From Ktedonobacter racemifer DSM 44963 (GTDB taxonomy: Bacteria > Chloroflexota > Ktedonobacteria > Ktedonobacterales > Ktedonobacteraceae), in NCBI RefSeq assembly GCF_000178855.1, contig NZ_ADVG01000002.1, positions 1,860,001 through 1,924,000 of the forward strand: 64,000 nucleotides of DNA. The letters are read 5' to 3'. Every line of letters begins with the position of its first letter. Within the stretch, counting starts at the first letter, position 1. The notes under the pieces were generated by a model. The model saw nothing but the letters and a program-made list of their open reading frames with translations. It had not been told where the DNA came from and ran no database searches. Made by a program: the position numbers and the translations under genes. Shown here piece after piece: positions 44,341-54,351 of this stretch.

Positions 44341-46398
44341 CTAGTCGTGACATTGGGCCAGGTAACACGCTAACAGAGGTGGACGAAACTCATAGTGAAT
44401 AGCACCTCCCATACCATCTTCGGCCAGTAAGCCTGCCTGGAGTGATTCTTCCAGTACATCCAAGATCGCGTCCTCATCATACTCAGCGCCAAGCTGAAGC
44501 ACCTGTTGCCAGGTAAAAGCACTTCCCAGGCGAGCGCACTTGCGCAAGAGCCGCTGGCTGCATAGGCTCAAGCGACAGAAACGCTGCTCAAGGATCGCTG
44601 CGATAGAGCGAGGCAAGATCACCTGGCTGTCTCCTGCGCTTCTCTGTGACAGACTCCTTGCTTTCCTGCCTAGAGCAGCGGCAAGCTCCCAGGCCAGAAA
44701 AGGATTGCCACCCACCTGCTTCTTAATGTCGGCAACCAGTGAGGATGGTACATGAGCCAGCAGATCTTCAATCTGTCCATCCTCGAGGGCTTGTAATGGC
44801 ACAGGTTGTACTAATTGATCGCGACGCAAGTCCGCAATGAGTGTTTGCAATACTCGATTCCGCATTAACTCAGCAGTTAGGCAGGTCACCATAACCGCGA
44901 TAGGACGCTTACACAAACGTCGTACAAGATAACACAACAACTCAATACTTTCACGATCAAACCAGTGAGCATCATCAAACACAATGAGTAAAGGTTTCTG
45001 GCCACAATTAGCATCGAGCCATTTCAGCAGGTCCTCACGCAGAGAGAAACACTCCTGCTCACGTAAGAGCGGCTCAACGGCGGCCAGGGTTACATACTCC
45101 CGTTGCCACCTGGACAACACTTGTGTCTGCGAATTTTTGTTTACTGTGCGCGTCTCGCTATGCTGGGGGAGAAGTTCGCTCTCGCGCAAGAGACGAAGCA
45201 CATCTAGCCAGGCATGATAGGGAGTGGTACATTGCTCCTCCAATACTTTATTCCACAAAACCACCCAACCTAGTTCTTGCGCATACTGGCTCACCTCTTC
45301 GGCGAGATGTGTCTTGCCCATGCCCGCCTCGCCCGTTAACAGGAACATATGGGGAGTAAGAGACGGAGCTTGCTGAAGAGAATGGAGCGTACGACACAAC
45401 GCCTCATACTCCTGCTCACGCCCTACCAGTTCTGGCCTGGACGCACGATCTTTCAGGTTCCACGTCGTCCTGGCCAAAGATGGGGTCCGAGCAAGAAAAA
45501 CATGCTCAGAAAAGGCATGAGGAGCCATACCAGAGCGCAACGATGAGATAGGTTGAGCAAGCGCAGATAAGGGCGAAGAGCACATGGAGAGGGCCTGCAT
45601 CTTCTTGCAGACAGAGGCATAGAGTTGCCGCGTCTCGGCAAGTGGTTCGATTCCGTAGAGTTTCGCCAACTTGGTGACCAGGCATTGATAGGCACGCGCG
45701 GCCTCTGCGGGCCGTTCCAGGCATACCAGAGCGTGCATAAGACGGCGCACAGCAGCCTCATGGGCAGGGTCGACAGCAATCAAGCGTTCCAAGACCTCGA
45801 TTTCTTCAAGCCATGCACTCCGTGCCTCGTAGACATCGGAAAGCATGAGTAAAAGACCAATCCATTTGCGCTGCAAGGTGCTACGCCGTGCCTGTGCCCA
45901 CGAGAGAGTTCGCTCCTCCGCTAAAAATTCGCCATTGTAGAGCTGTGCCGCCTGTAAGAGAAGATGCTCTCTGGACTGAGCATCCTGCGCCGCATATGCC
46001 AGGCGCAGCCATTCCTCAAACGCATCCGCGTCTACCCACACCTGGCCTTGCTGAGCAAGCATAAAAATATCATGTTCCAGGCGCAACAATTGTGAGTTTG
46101 CAGGTCGCTCCAGTTCAGGTTCCAACACCTGGCGCAATCCATGCACTGCGATGTTCAGGCGATTAGCAGAAGTATCCACATCCAGTTCCGGCCAGAGCGC
46201 CTCCATCAACTGCTCGCGCCCCATCATACGCGAGGTTTGATTTACCATACAAGCAAAGAGTGAGCGCACACGTCTCTGTTGCCACGTCACCTCACTAACC
46301 GCTTCCCATCCCTGACTATGCCATCTTTCCAGGCGGCATTGCCCAAGCAGATAGATACGCACAAGTGGAATGTTCCTGTTAGCTGCATCCTTCATCAC
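44341..46398 (-). CDS. BTAD-type regulator with AAA ATPase domain
   Basis: 685 residues. An OmpR-like N-terminal region (RIYLLGQCRLERW to DIFMLAQQGQVWVD) carries the DNA-binding helix RMMGREQLMEALWPELD, followed by a BTAD helical domain (about 100-260). Then comes an ATPase with Walker A LLTGEAGMGKTHLAEE and Walker B LLIVFDDAHWFD. Proteins with this start usually run to ~1000 residues with TPR repeats; this one ends soon after the ATPase (LACYLAQCHD), so it is a short form. It likely activates transcription in response to a signal bound by the ATPase. Confidence 0.9.
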   Translation of the reverse strand: MMKDAANRNIPLVRIYLLGQCRLERWHSQGWEAVSEVTWQQRRVRSLFACMVNQTSRMMGREQLMEALWPELDVDTSANRLNIAVHGLRQVLEPELERPANSQLLRLEHDIFMLAQQGQVWVDADAFEEWLRLAYAAQDAQSREHLLLQAAQLYNGEFLAEERTLSWAQARRSTLQRKWIGLLLMLSDVYEARSAWLEEIEVLERLIAVDPAHEAAVRRLMHALVCLERPAEAARAYQCLVTKLAKLYGIEPLAETRQLYASVCKKMQALSMCSSPLSALAQPISSLRSGMAPHAFSEHVFLARTPSLARTTWNLKDRASRPELVGREQEYEALCRTLHSLQQAPSLTPHMFLLTGEAGMGKTHLAEEVSQYAQELGWVVLWNKVLEEQCTTPYHAWLDVLRLLRESELLPQHSETRTVNKNSQTQVLSRWQREYVTLAAVEPLLREQECFSLREDLLKWLDANCGQKPLLIVFDDAHWFDRESIELLCYLVRRLCKRPIAVMVTCLTAELMRNRVLQTLIADLRRDQLVQPVPLQALEDGQIEDLLAHVPSSLVADIKKQVGGNPFLAWELAAALGRKARSLSQRSAGDSQVILPRSIAAILEQRFCRLSLCSQRLLRKCARLGSAFTWQQVLQLGAEYDEDAILDVLEESLQAGLLAEDGMGGAIHYEFRPPLLACYLAQCHD

Positions 46399-46722
46399 CT
46401 CTCACTGCCTTTCCAAACATAGGCACGGGGGAGATAGCGCGCCTATCCCTGCATGCAAAATACAGCACGATACGTCTACAGTACATGACGACCTGTCCTG
46501 CTAAAAGCCCAGCCTTTCTTCCGATGTCAAGATAAACTCAAGCTTGATATGCGCTCGTATGTATCGTATTCAGGGGAGGGCTTTCTCATCTTTAAAAGTA
46601 TAAATACATCCAAACATATTCGCAAGGTGAAGTATGGCAGGTGTTTAATCTGCATAGTAAATGATGAAGTACCTATAAGTCGCAGAGGAAGTGTTGAGAA
46701 GAAAGAATCTGGGGCGTGGCTG
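46399..46722. other. Intergenic region
   Basis: No gene seen. A GC-rich hairpin at 46711-46736 (GGGGCGTGGC-TGCTAA-GCCTCGCCCC) overlaps the stop of the DUF790 gene and may terminate it. A TTGACA on the minus strand lies at 46537-46532 without a good -10. Confidence 0.4.
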
Positions 46723-48783
46723 CTAAGCCTCGCCCCACAAATCACTCTGCACAGCTGGAGCCGCGACACGTTTCCGACCAGCCTTAGCACGAGTGATATC
46801 AGGCTTGCGGCCGCTGCTCGTCTTCTTCCCACTAACAGGCACGCCCTCTGGCTCGGTAAGAGGCATAGCAGGCATCGCTATGTCCTCTCCAGATGCATGA
46901 TTGGTATCGACCATGGGAGACTCTTCTGACAGGCTCTCAGCAGCCAGCTCGACCTGCGCCTCGAAGATTGAGTCCCGGCGAATATATATCTCCGGCCAGA
47001 GGGTAATGAGGGCTTCTATCGCGCTTTCATCACATGCCTGCAAGGCGGGAACAAGCTGCCTGATACACGCGGCAAAGGCACCAAGCGTGAACGCGTTTTC
47101 AGCGTGCAGTGCTGTCAGCATCTCACGTCGCAGTTGCTCTTCCGCTTCGACACTATAGAGACCCAGGCCTGCGGCATAGCGCGTTCGCTCATCAACCACC
47201 AGTTGCGTCGCCTGCGCCAGTTCTGAACGACGGTAGCACTTCAGCAGGGCATAGCACTCTTGCTCCGGGAGGAAACCGCGCACCTGCACATGCGCACGTA
47301 TTGACGCACTATCTAGCTGAGCCAGGCGCGAGGCAAAATCATCATAATGTTGACGCAACAGGTGTAAGATCTCGCTGGCCGAGAGTTGGCCTCGGTAGTA
47401 GACAATAGGGAAAGACGAGGCAATCGGGGCAAAGGCCTCCTTCGCGTCGAGAGGGATGGCCAGGATAAGATCCTTGCGCTGCGTCATTTGCAGCAATTTC
47501 TGTATCTTGCGTTCCCGATAGGCCGGGGTCCAGAAACCAAGGATCTCCATATAAATACGCTCGCGACCTCGTGAGAGCGCAAAATCGGGTATAAAAATAC
47601 TCTGTGCCAGCAGTAACGGCTCTGGCTCACGCTCCAGGTGCCAGCCATCGGCACCCTGGCTGGCGGCTAAAGCGGTAAAGGCCTCGGCAAAGCCCTGCTC
47701 AATACTACTATCAAAGAGCGCGGTTGTAGGAACATAGGCCGTGTTCTCCTCTGCCACTTCGCTCCTGGCAGGCTGTGGCAACAATTGGAGCAATTTGGCG
47801 TCCATCTGAAACTGGTAGCGGCGCTGCAAGAAATGCACGGTTGCCTCCGCCTCTACTAACGCAGCGGAAAAAGACTGCGAACGCCCTGGTTGCTTTTGAT
47901 ACCCCAGCAACACCCGGCAGAGACGCGCCAGGCGCATCCCATATTGCTGTGGCGCACCGGTCACCTCTTGTGGACCATACAACAAGAGTTCGAGCGTGGT
48001 TGGACGCCCTGACAGTTCACCCACAAGGTCGGCCTCATAGGAAAGATCATAGTACACACCAAAGCGCCGCGCGAGAAAGCATAAACGCTTGATCACCGCG
48101 CCCAATCCCGGTTCAGTGCTGGGCATGGGAAAAAGCTCATCAGCAGATAGTTCGTCGGATAAAGCCTGGCAGTCGAGTGAAAAATGGACATCGGAGGCGT
48201 TAAAAAGCGCGGCCTCAAACGCCCACTGATTATAGATGGCGCCAACCTCAGGCGCTGTAGGAGGTTGTTCGCCAGTGCGTACCAGTACCGCCTCGTCCTC
48301 ACTATCTAACACCAACAGATAGGCTAGTTGGTCAGGCGTCAAGCAATAGGTAAGAGCAAACGCCTGTAAAGCCTCCTGGCGTTGATCATTAGCCAGAAAT
48401 CCCTGGTAGTGTTCGTTGACAAAGTCGAAAAGAGCCAGGCGTAGCCGGGTCGGTGACGTTACATCCTCCAAGGCCTCACTCGCCTGCATCTCTTGCAGGA
48501 TCTCGCCCCACTCTCGCGTACGCCATTGATACCAGTTACTCAAAGTCGCCAGCAAGCAATTGGCCAGGCGATAATCGCCAATATAGGAACGGGCCTCGTC
48601 TTCAAGAAAAGCACGCTGTGGACGGCCAAGCATACTTTCATAATAGGCCACGAGTTGCTCTATTTCCTGGTACAGGACGCCAGGGCGTAAAAAATGCAGA
48701 GAGAGCCCGAGATCAGCCGCCTTCCCTGACCTGCCAGCACGCCGATGAACAGTCTTTTTGACATCTTGTAAGCTAAAACGCAC
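46723..48783 (-). CDS. DUF790/Bax1-like nuclease
   Basis: About 686 residues from a GTG at 48783; a GTG at 48792 has no room for its ribosome-binding site. The N-terminal region (DLGLSLHFLRPGVLYQEIEQL, LFDFVNEHYQGFL) and the nuclease part (IFIPDFALSRGRERIYMEILGFWTPAYRERKIQKL in two blocks) match DUF790, the Bax1 family. Bax1 forms a helicase-nuclease pair with XPB in archaea. An XPB-like helicase is 3 kb away on the same strand. The Asp in IPDF and Glu in YMEI are the probable metal ligands. The C-terminal end is basic and Lys-rich. Confidence 0.88.
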   Translation of the reverse strand: MRFSLQDVKKTVHRRAGRSGKAADLGLSLHFLRPGVLYQEIEQLVAYYESMLGRPQRAFLEDEARSYIGDYRLANCLLATLSNWYQWRTREWGEILQEMQASEALEDVTSPTRLRLALFDFVNEHYQGFLANDQRQEALQAFALTYCLTPDQLAYLLVLDSEDEAVLVRTGEQPPTAPEVGAIYNQWAFEAALFNASDVHFSLDCQALSDELSADELFPMPSTEPGLGAVIKRLCFLARRFGVYYDLSYEADLVGELSGRPTTLELLLYGPQEVTGAPQQYGMRLARLCRVLLGYQKQPGRSQSFSAALVEAEATVHFLQRRYQFQMDAKLLQLLPQPARSEVAEENTAYVPTTALFDSSIEQGFAEAFTALAASQGADGWHLEREPEPLLLAQSIFIPDFALSRGRERIYMEILGFWTPAYRERKIQKLLQMTQRKDLILAIPLDAKEAFAPIASSFPIVYYRGQLSASEILHLLRQHYDDFASRLAQLDSASIRAHVQVRGFLPEQECYALLKCYRRSELAQATQLVVDERTRYAAGLGLYSVEAEEQLRREMLTALHAENAFTLGAFAACIRQLVPALQACDESAIEALITLWPEIYIRRDSIFEAQVELAAESLSEESPMVDTNHASGEDIAMPAMPLTEPEGVPVSGKKTSSGRKPDITRAKAGRKRVAAPAVQSDLWGEA

Positions 48784-48828
48784 GGATACCACCTTCCCAG
48801 GAAACCATAAGAGGCATACCTTGCCCCC

Positions 48829-48834
48829 ATTATA
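48829..48834 (-). promoter_or_regulatory. Extended -10 promoter of the Bax1-like gene
   Basis: On the minus strand TGCTATAAT, 46 bases before the chosen start; no -35 consensus. Confidence 0.5.
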
Positions 48835-48867
48835 GCAGACACTCCGTCACATGATACTTGACGCCCG

Positions 48868-48977
48868 TGGTCAGTCAAAATGAGCAAAAAAGTGGGCTTC
48901 TCAAAAAGGGGAAATGGCCTCTGGAGCTGAACGAACCGTCTCCTCCGCCTTCGTTTTTTGCTCATTTCGACTGACCA
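48868..48977. repeat. 110-bp element with 24-bp terminal inverted repeats
   Basis: Arms 48868-48891 and 48954-48977 (TGGTCAGTCAAAATGAGC and its complement, one mismatch) bracket 62 bases. It lies between the divergent Bax1-like and kinase genes. It could be a MITE or a paired operator for a divergent promoter. No clear target-site duplication. Confidence 0.65.
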
Positions 48978-49218
48978 TATACGTCCAACATCACACGGCG
49001 AGGTGTCATTATAGCAAAGATCTGGCGCCTTTTTCAGACTTTCACATTCTCCTCTATTCTTTTTGTTCCGGCGCAAAACGGAGCAATAGGAGGCATATCC
49101 TATTGCAATTGAACATTTATATACCCTATGCTATGGTTGGCATTGGGCTGTAAAGTTGTTATGCCGATTATTTAGAGCATCTACAACAAAGGCACCGTTT
49201 CAGCCACTGGAGGCGGCA

Positions 49219-51705
49219 ATGAGCACAACCCCACGACGCCTGGACAAATATGAGCTACACACTAAAATAGGTCGAGGCAGCATTGGCGAGGTATGGAAAG
49301 GACGGGATCTGCAACTCCAGCGCGATGTTGCTATCAAGCTCCTGCATACCGATTTGCAGCAGGCCAATCCTCACTTCTTCAATGACTTCACGACCGCAGG
49401 GACGGCCCTGAGTGCGCTTCACCAGGATCATCTCGTGCCTTTACGCGAAGTCAATGTCTATCGCGCCCCCAATGGAAATGAAACCGTCGCCTACATTGTG
49501 ATGGATTACATTGAGGGACTAACCTGTAACGATTATCTGAAAGTCACCTCGCATCGCGGTCAATTTCCCTCAATACATAACATTGTCTATCTCTACTCTT
49601 GCCTGGGAGAAGCCTTAGATTACACTCACAGCAAGGGGATCATTCACGGAGATATTAAGCCCAAGAATATCCTGCTCCAGGCAAAAAATCGCACCAATTT
49701 TGATGCTGGTGAGCCCTTACTCGTCGATACCGGCTTCTGCCCTATGCTGGGTATCACGCCCAACGCCGACATGCCCTTTTATATTTCACCAGAACAGGCA
49801 GGTGGTGGTTACCCCAATACACGTAGCGATATTTATGCCCTCGGAGCCCTGCTCTATGAGATCTGCACCGGCGTTCCCCCCTTTCGTGGAGAAAGCCCCA
49901 TCTCAATTATGATGCAGCATGTGAATGCGCTTCCAACGCCGCCTAATTTGATCAATCCGAATGTTCCCGCGGCCCTCTCCGAGGTCATCCTGCACGCACT
50001 CGCGAAAGATCCTATTGCCCGCTTTGCCAGTGCCTCACTCCTGGCAACAGCCATTGCAGAGGCCTGCTCCATGCGTCCAAGTCTGAAATTGCGCGCCATT
50101 CCTGCCCTTCCAGAGCCAGGCCACTCGGTCGCGCAAAGGGGACCAATGATCAATATCTTAGGGGTTCCACAGCCGTTTTCACCACAAACAGTGCAGCCAC
50201 CACTCAATGCGCCTATTTCCCGGCCCTTGCCCGCGCTCCCTCCTGCCTCACAACCTTTGTCGTCAAATTCACGTCCCTTGCCAACTCCTCCCACAGCCTC
50301 ACAATCCCTACCAGGTGTTGACCAGGCTCGACCGTCGAATTCGCGTCCCCTATCAACTCCTCCCGCGACTTCACAGTCGCTACCAGGAATCTCGCAGTCA
50401 CCTATAGCACCGTCACAGCGCTCTTCAGGTCTCCGTTCTGGCCATCAAGTCCGCGAGGCTACCTACAATGCTACACCCCAGCCTACGCCAGCTGTAGGGC
50501 CTGTAAGGCCTCCAGAAATGCCAGCACGCGAGCCGCAACAGGCAACCCACGTATACTCATCAGTAGCGACACCACGATCTGCAATGGCGCCACAAACGCC
50601 ACCTCTGGCATTACCTCCGCGCCGTCAACGCGTTACTGATAAGCCCGCGTATGTTTTCCTGATCGCAGTTGTGCTGCTACTCATGCTCGGAGGTGCATTC
50701 CTGGGAATTTTCTGGCTACAGCCTCATAACGCTCAGCCCACGGCAACCATCAACAACACCGCACGCGTCTTCTTCCAGGATGATGCGCTTGGGCATAACG
50801 ATGTACTCCACCTACAGATAGACCACATAAGCGCTCCCGCTCAAGGCAAATCCTATTTTGCCTGGCTGGAAACGGAGACAAAGCCACTGCCCCTGGGCAC
50901 ACTACCGCTCCAGAATAATGCTATCATCTACACCTATCCTGGCGATACGCAACATACAGACCTGCTAAACATCGCGACAGGGGTGCTTATCACGTTAGAG
51001 CAAGCGAATACACAGCCCCAGGCTCCTGGCCAGCAACACATCTACCATGGTGTGCTCGATCCCAAAGTCGCGACCGCAGTCAAAAATATTCTCTCCTCGA
51101 CTCCTGGCCTGGAGAATAACCAGAGCGTTATCGTGACACTCTTTGAAACCATTAAATCGATGAACGATAAAACGGGTAGTATTGCCGATACCCTCCAAAA
51201 CCATGTGAATGATAAGCCCCTGGCTATGCGCCAGGCCATACGCGTGATCGAGATGCTCGATGGTAGCAGCAATGCCCGCCAGTCAGGAGATCTACCACAA
51301 AAGCTTCCCTCTCAGCTGAGTATAACTCGAGGACTGCTCTCTTCACCCAGCCAGAAAGGCTATCTCGATATTCTGGATGAACAGGTGCAGCAGGTCAAGC
51401 AGGTCGCTGGCGGGAACAAGGATCTTTTACAGCGCGTCCAAAATACCGAATATGCCATTCAAGATCTGCGAGACTGGCTCCAAAAAGTACGTGCTAACGA
51501 CGTTCTTCTATTGAAGGCTGCTGACCTGGCTGATCCAGCGAACCTCAGTATAGCTCTCCAACTCAAACAGGCAGCAGCCGACTCTTACACCGGGCGCACA
51601 ATTCCTCCGAATCAGAGTCCACAGCCGCTACCAGGCTCCGCAGGCGCAAACCAGGCCTATATCGAATGCCAATACATGGCGGCCATTGACCTCCAAACGA
51701 TTTAA
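49219..51705 (+). CDS. Membrane Ser/Thr protein kinase (PknB-like)
   Basis: 828 residues from the ATG at 49219 with GGAGG five bases upstream. Glycine loop IGRGSIGEV, VAIK lysine (K40), catalytic loop IIHGDIKPKNILL (D145; HGD instead of HRD) and the metal Asp in LLVDTGF (D170; DTG instead of DFG). SPEQAGGGYP fits the activation segment. A Pro/Ser/Gln-rich linker of about 200 residues with internal repeats (SRPLPTPPTASQSLPG-like) leads to a membrane helix (PAYVFLIAVVLLLMLGG) and an unknown extracellular domain of about 320 residues. It signals from outside to cytoplasmic targets. Confidence 0.93.
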   Translation: MSTTPRRLDKYELHTKIGRGSIGEVWKGRDLQLQRDVAIKLLHTDLQQANPHFFNDFTTAGTALSALHQDHLVPLREVNVYRAPNGNETVAYIVMDYIEGLTCNDYLKVTSHRGQFPSIHNIVYLYSCLGEALDYTHSKGIIHGDIKPKNILLQAKNRTNFDAGEPLLVDTGFCPMLGITPNADMPFYISPEQAGGGYPNTRSDIYALGALLYEICTGVPPFRGESPISIMMQHVNALPTPPNLINPNVPAALSEVILHALAKDPIARFASASLLATAIAEACSMRPSLKLRAIPALPEPGHSVAQRGPMINILGVPQPFSPQTVQPPLNAPISRPLPALPPASQPLSSNSRPLPTPPTASQSLPGVDQARPSNSRPLSTPPATSQSLPGISQSPIAPSQRSSGLRSGHQVREATYNATPQPTPAVGPVRPPEMPAREPQQATHVYSSVATPRSAMAPQTPPLALPPRRQRVTDKPAYVFLIAVVLLLMLGGAFLGIFWLQPHNAQPTATINNTARVFFQDDALGHNDVLHLQIDHISAPAQGKSYFAWLETETKPLPLGTLPLQNNAIIYTYPGDTQHTDLLNIATGVLITLEQANTQPQAPGQQHIYHGVLDPKVATAVKNILSSTPGLENNQSVIVTLFETIKSMNDKTGSIADTLQNHVNDKPLAMRQAIRVIEMLDGSSNARQSGDLPQKLPSQLSITRGLLSSPSQKGYLDILDEQVQQVKQVAGGNKDLLQRVQNTEYAIQDLRDWLQKVRANDVLLLKAADLADPANLSIALQLKQAAADSYTGRTIPPNQSPQPLPGSAGANQAYIECQYMAAIDLQTI

Positions 51706-51718
51706 GTAATGTGTCACT

Positions 51719-51766
51719 AGAGAAGGGAGGCGCGGGAGGGTTCACCCTCCCGCGCCTCCCTTCTCT
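51719..51766. terminator. 22-bp hairpin between convergent genes
   Basis: AGAGAAGGGAGGCGCGGGAGGG and its exact complement around TTCA. It lies between the ends of the kinase gene and the convergent helicase gene, whose stop codon overlaps it. Confidence 0.75.
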
Positions 51767-53192
51767 AACGACGCCGCTTCGCCACCGACTCCTCAGTGGT
51801 ATCGGAGGTAACCAGTTCATAGAGCAGGGCCTCGCCCTCCTTGGGACGAAGCACGCGCCCAAGGCGCTGGATATACTCGCGTTTAGTGCTATTGCCGCTC
51901 ACGATAACTGCCACACGGCAGTCGGGCACATCGACGCCCTCGTTTAATACGCGCCCGGTGACCAGTTTTGTATACTGACCTGAGCGAAAACGTTCGAGGA
52001 TGGTGCGCCGCTCCTCGGCAGGCGTTTTATAGGTGATGCTGGGGATACACAGGCGGCGACTGATCTCATCCACGACATAGTTGTACTCCGAGAAGAGGAT
52101 GGCCTGGTCCTGGGCATGCTCACGCAAGATACGCTCGATTTCAGCGTACTTGGCGGGCGCGTTCATGGCGATATTGCGCGCCTCACGCCAGGCCAGCATA
52201 GCTTCGCGCGCCTCTGGATCGCGCGCGCTCATATAGATCACCTTCTGCTGAAAATCCTCGGGCGAGCGAATAACAATGCGTCGTCGCTGCAAAAATGCGC
52301 GGTAGATCTGGCGCTGCTCATTGTAGCGCTCAGCATCCTCCTCCGCCAGGGCAATAGGTACGACCACTTCACGATATTGAGCCAGGTAGCGACCCTCAGT
52401 TAACTCGGAGGGGGAGCGGCGATAGACCTCGGGTCCAATCAGCTCATCAAGCTCTGTATGCGCCATGTCGCTACGCTCGGGGGTCGCGCTCAGACCCAGG
52501 CGCAAGGGGGTAAAGGCCGATTCCGCGATCAGGCGATAGGTCGGTGCGGGAAGATGATGGCACTCGTCGAAGACTAGCAAGCCAAACTGGGCCAACTCGC
52601 GTGGATAGAGCGCCGCCGAGTCATAGGTAATCACAGTGATCGGCTTCAGGGTTTTCTCGCCGCCACCAAAGAGGCCGATCTCACTGCTCTCCAGGGAGAG
52701 GGCAGCGGCCAGGGCAACGCGCCATTGCTGCAATAGATCAATCGTGGGCACCACGACAAGGGTCCAGAGTCCCAATTCATGCAGAGCCATCGCGGCGGTA
52801 AAGGTCTTGCCAGCCCCAGTCGGCAGGACTACAACGCCCGCGCTTCCTACGTCCAGCCAGGCCTGTAGAGCCTCCTGCTGATATGGGCGCGGCGACACCC
52901 CCAGACGCGTCGCGAAAGGGAGGGTGGGGCGTTCCTCGAACGCGATCCGGAGGAAAGTTTGCTGCTCCTGGAGCGCCGCCTTCACAGCGCTAAAATAGTA
53001 GGGCTTGGTGCGCCAGAAGGCATGACGCTTATCATGGGTCAGGGTCTCCGCCACAAAAGGCGAGAGACGCTTCCCAAACAGCGCCGTTAACTGCTCATCA
53101 GGAGCCAGTTGACTATATTCTGAGGAAGGCGTGATCACCAGGTCACGTCCCCGCATTTCTAATACCGTCTCGGATGTCGCTTTTTTACTCAC
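51765..53192 (-). CDS. XPB-like superfamily 2 DNA helicase
   Basis: About 475 residues from a GTG at 53192; a TTG at 53234 and an ATG at 53156 are possible. Motif I LPTGAGKT, Ia VVVPTIDLLQQW, II DECHH, III LSATP, V GRVLNEGVDVPDC and VI QRLGRVLRP. The domain order (N-terminal LVITPSSEYSQLAPDEQL, helicase 1, insertion, helicase 2) fits XPB rather than RecG or UvrB. With Bax1 it probably acts in nucleotide-excision-type repair. The Ser/Thr kinase gene lies between the two on the other strand. Confidence 0.9.
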   Translation of the reverse strand: MSKKATSETVLEMRGRDLVITPSSEYSQLAPDEQLTALFGKRLSPFVAETLTHDKRHAFWRTKPYYFSAVKAALQEQQTFLRIAFEERPTLPFATRLGVSPRPYQQEALQAWLDVGSAGVVVLPTGAGKTFTAAMALHELGLWTLVVVPTIDLLQQWRVALAAALSLESSEIGLFGGGEKTLKPITVITYDSAALYPRELAQFGLLVFDECHHLPAPTYRLIAESAFTPLRLGLSATPERSDMAHTELDELIGPEVYRRSPSELTEGRYLAQYREVVVPIALAEEDAERYNEQRQIYRAFLQRRRIVIRSPEDFQQKVIYMSARDPEAREAMLAWREARNIAMNAPAKYAEIERILREHAQDQAILFSEYNYVVDEISRRLCIPSITYKTPAEERRTILERFRSGQYTKLVTGRVLNEGVDVPDCRVAVIVSGNSTKREYIQRLGRVLRPKEGEALLYELVTSDTTEESVAKRRR

Positions 53193-53394
53193 GCTTTTCT
53201 CGTTTCCGCGCCAACGCTTTCTGCTCAGATACAAAATTGCTTTGATCCACTTACTTGTGCCTATTCTTGCGCGCCCTCACACAAACGGAACTGGCCTTTC
53301 ACCTGAACATAAGCATAAAAAGCAGGCACCAAACCTCTTTTCAGCGGGGATGTTGCCTGCTTCAATTATGTCCCATGCACCCAATCAGGGAGAA

Positions 53395-54348
53395 TTACGC
53401 GCCGTTAAGGCCCACGCGGGCCTCTAGCTCACGTGCGACGGAGTAGGGATCGCGCTCACGCTTCGTGATATCGTCAATGAGTTCATGCCATTCTTCCTCA
53501 CTGACGGCCTCGCGGAGCGATTTGGCGACGGCCTGGAGGATGAGGGCCTGGAGTTCGCTGCGTACCTGGCGCTGGGCACGGCTCTGCATCATTCCGCTGT
53601 CCTGGAGGTACGTGCGATGCTTCTGCGCGGCGTCCACCAGTTCGGCGATACCTTGCTCTTTTACGGCCGAGGTCTTGATGATGGGGATACGCCACTCCGC
53701 CTGCTTGCGATTGGAGTCAAGGCTGAGCAGCATCGCCAGTTCGGCGACCGTCTGGTCGGCACCTGGCTTATCCATCTTACTTACCACGAAGATATCCGCG
53801 ATCTCTAAGATCCCTGCCTTGATGGCCTGGATGTCATCGCCCATGCCGGGCGCGACCACCACGAAGACCGTCTGGGCCGTGCGCATAACCTCGACCTCAG
53901 CCTGGCCTGTGCCCACGGTCTCAATAATGATCGGGTCATAGCCAGCGGCATCCATGGCGCGCACGGCGTCGCGCGTCGAGGCGGAGAGACCGCCCAGGTT
54001 CCCCCGGCTGGCCATGCTGCGAATGAAGATATTGGGGTCGCCTGCCAGCTCCATCATGCGAATGCGATCACCTAAGATAGCCCCACCACTGAAGGGACTG
54101 GTCGGGTCCACCGCGATCACACCAACCTTGCACTCTCGCCTGCGATACTCACGCACCAGGCGTGCCACCAGCGTGCTCTTTCCGGCGCCGGGCGAGCCGG
54201 TCACGCCAATGATATGCGCGTTGCCAGAGTGGCGATGGAGTTCAGCTAGATACCGAGAAGCTGCCGGGGCCTCGTTTTCGATCAACGTGACCATCCGGGC
54301 CAGGGCACGCCGATCTCCTTGTAGTAAGCGTTCAATGATGTTTTGCAA
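53395..54348 (-). CDS. meaB: MeaB/ArgK GTPase of methylmalonyl-CoA mutase
   Basis: 317 residues. G1 GVTGSPGAGKSTL, G2/3 VDPTSPFSGGAILGDRIRM and IIETVGTGQAEVEV, G4 VSKMDKPGA. MeaB protects and reloads the cobalamin mutase. It starts 3 bases from the end of the B12-binding gene, on the same strand. The catalytic large subunit is not in the window. Confidence 0.95.
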   Translation of the reverse strand: MQNIIERLLQGDRRALARMVTLIENEAPAASRYLAELHRHSGNAHIIGVTGSPGAGKSTLVARLVREYRRRECKVGVIAVDPTSPFSGGAILGDRIRMMELAGDPNIFIRSMASRGNLGGLSASTRDAVRAMDAAGYDPIIIETVGTGQAEVEVMRTAQTVFVVVAPGMGDDIQAIKAGILEIADIFVVSKMDKPGADQTVAELAMLLSLDSNRKQAEWRIPIIKTSAVKEQGIAELVDAAQKHRTYLQDSGMMQSRAQRQVRSELQALILQAVAKSLREAVSEEEWHELIDDITKRERDPYSVARELEARVGLNGA

Positions 54349-54351
54349 GGC

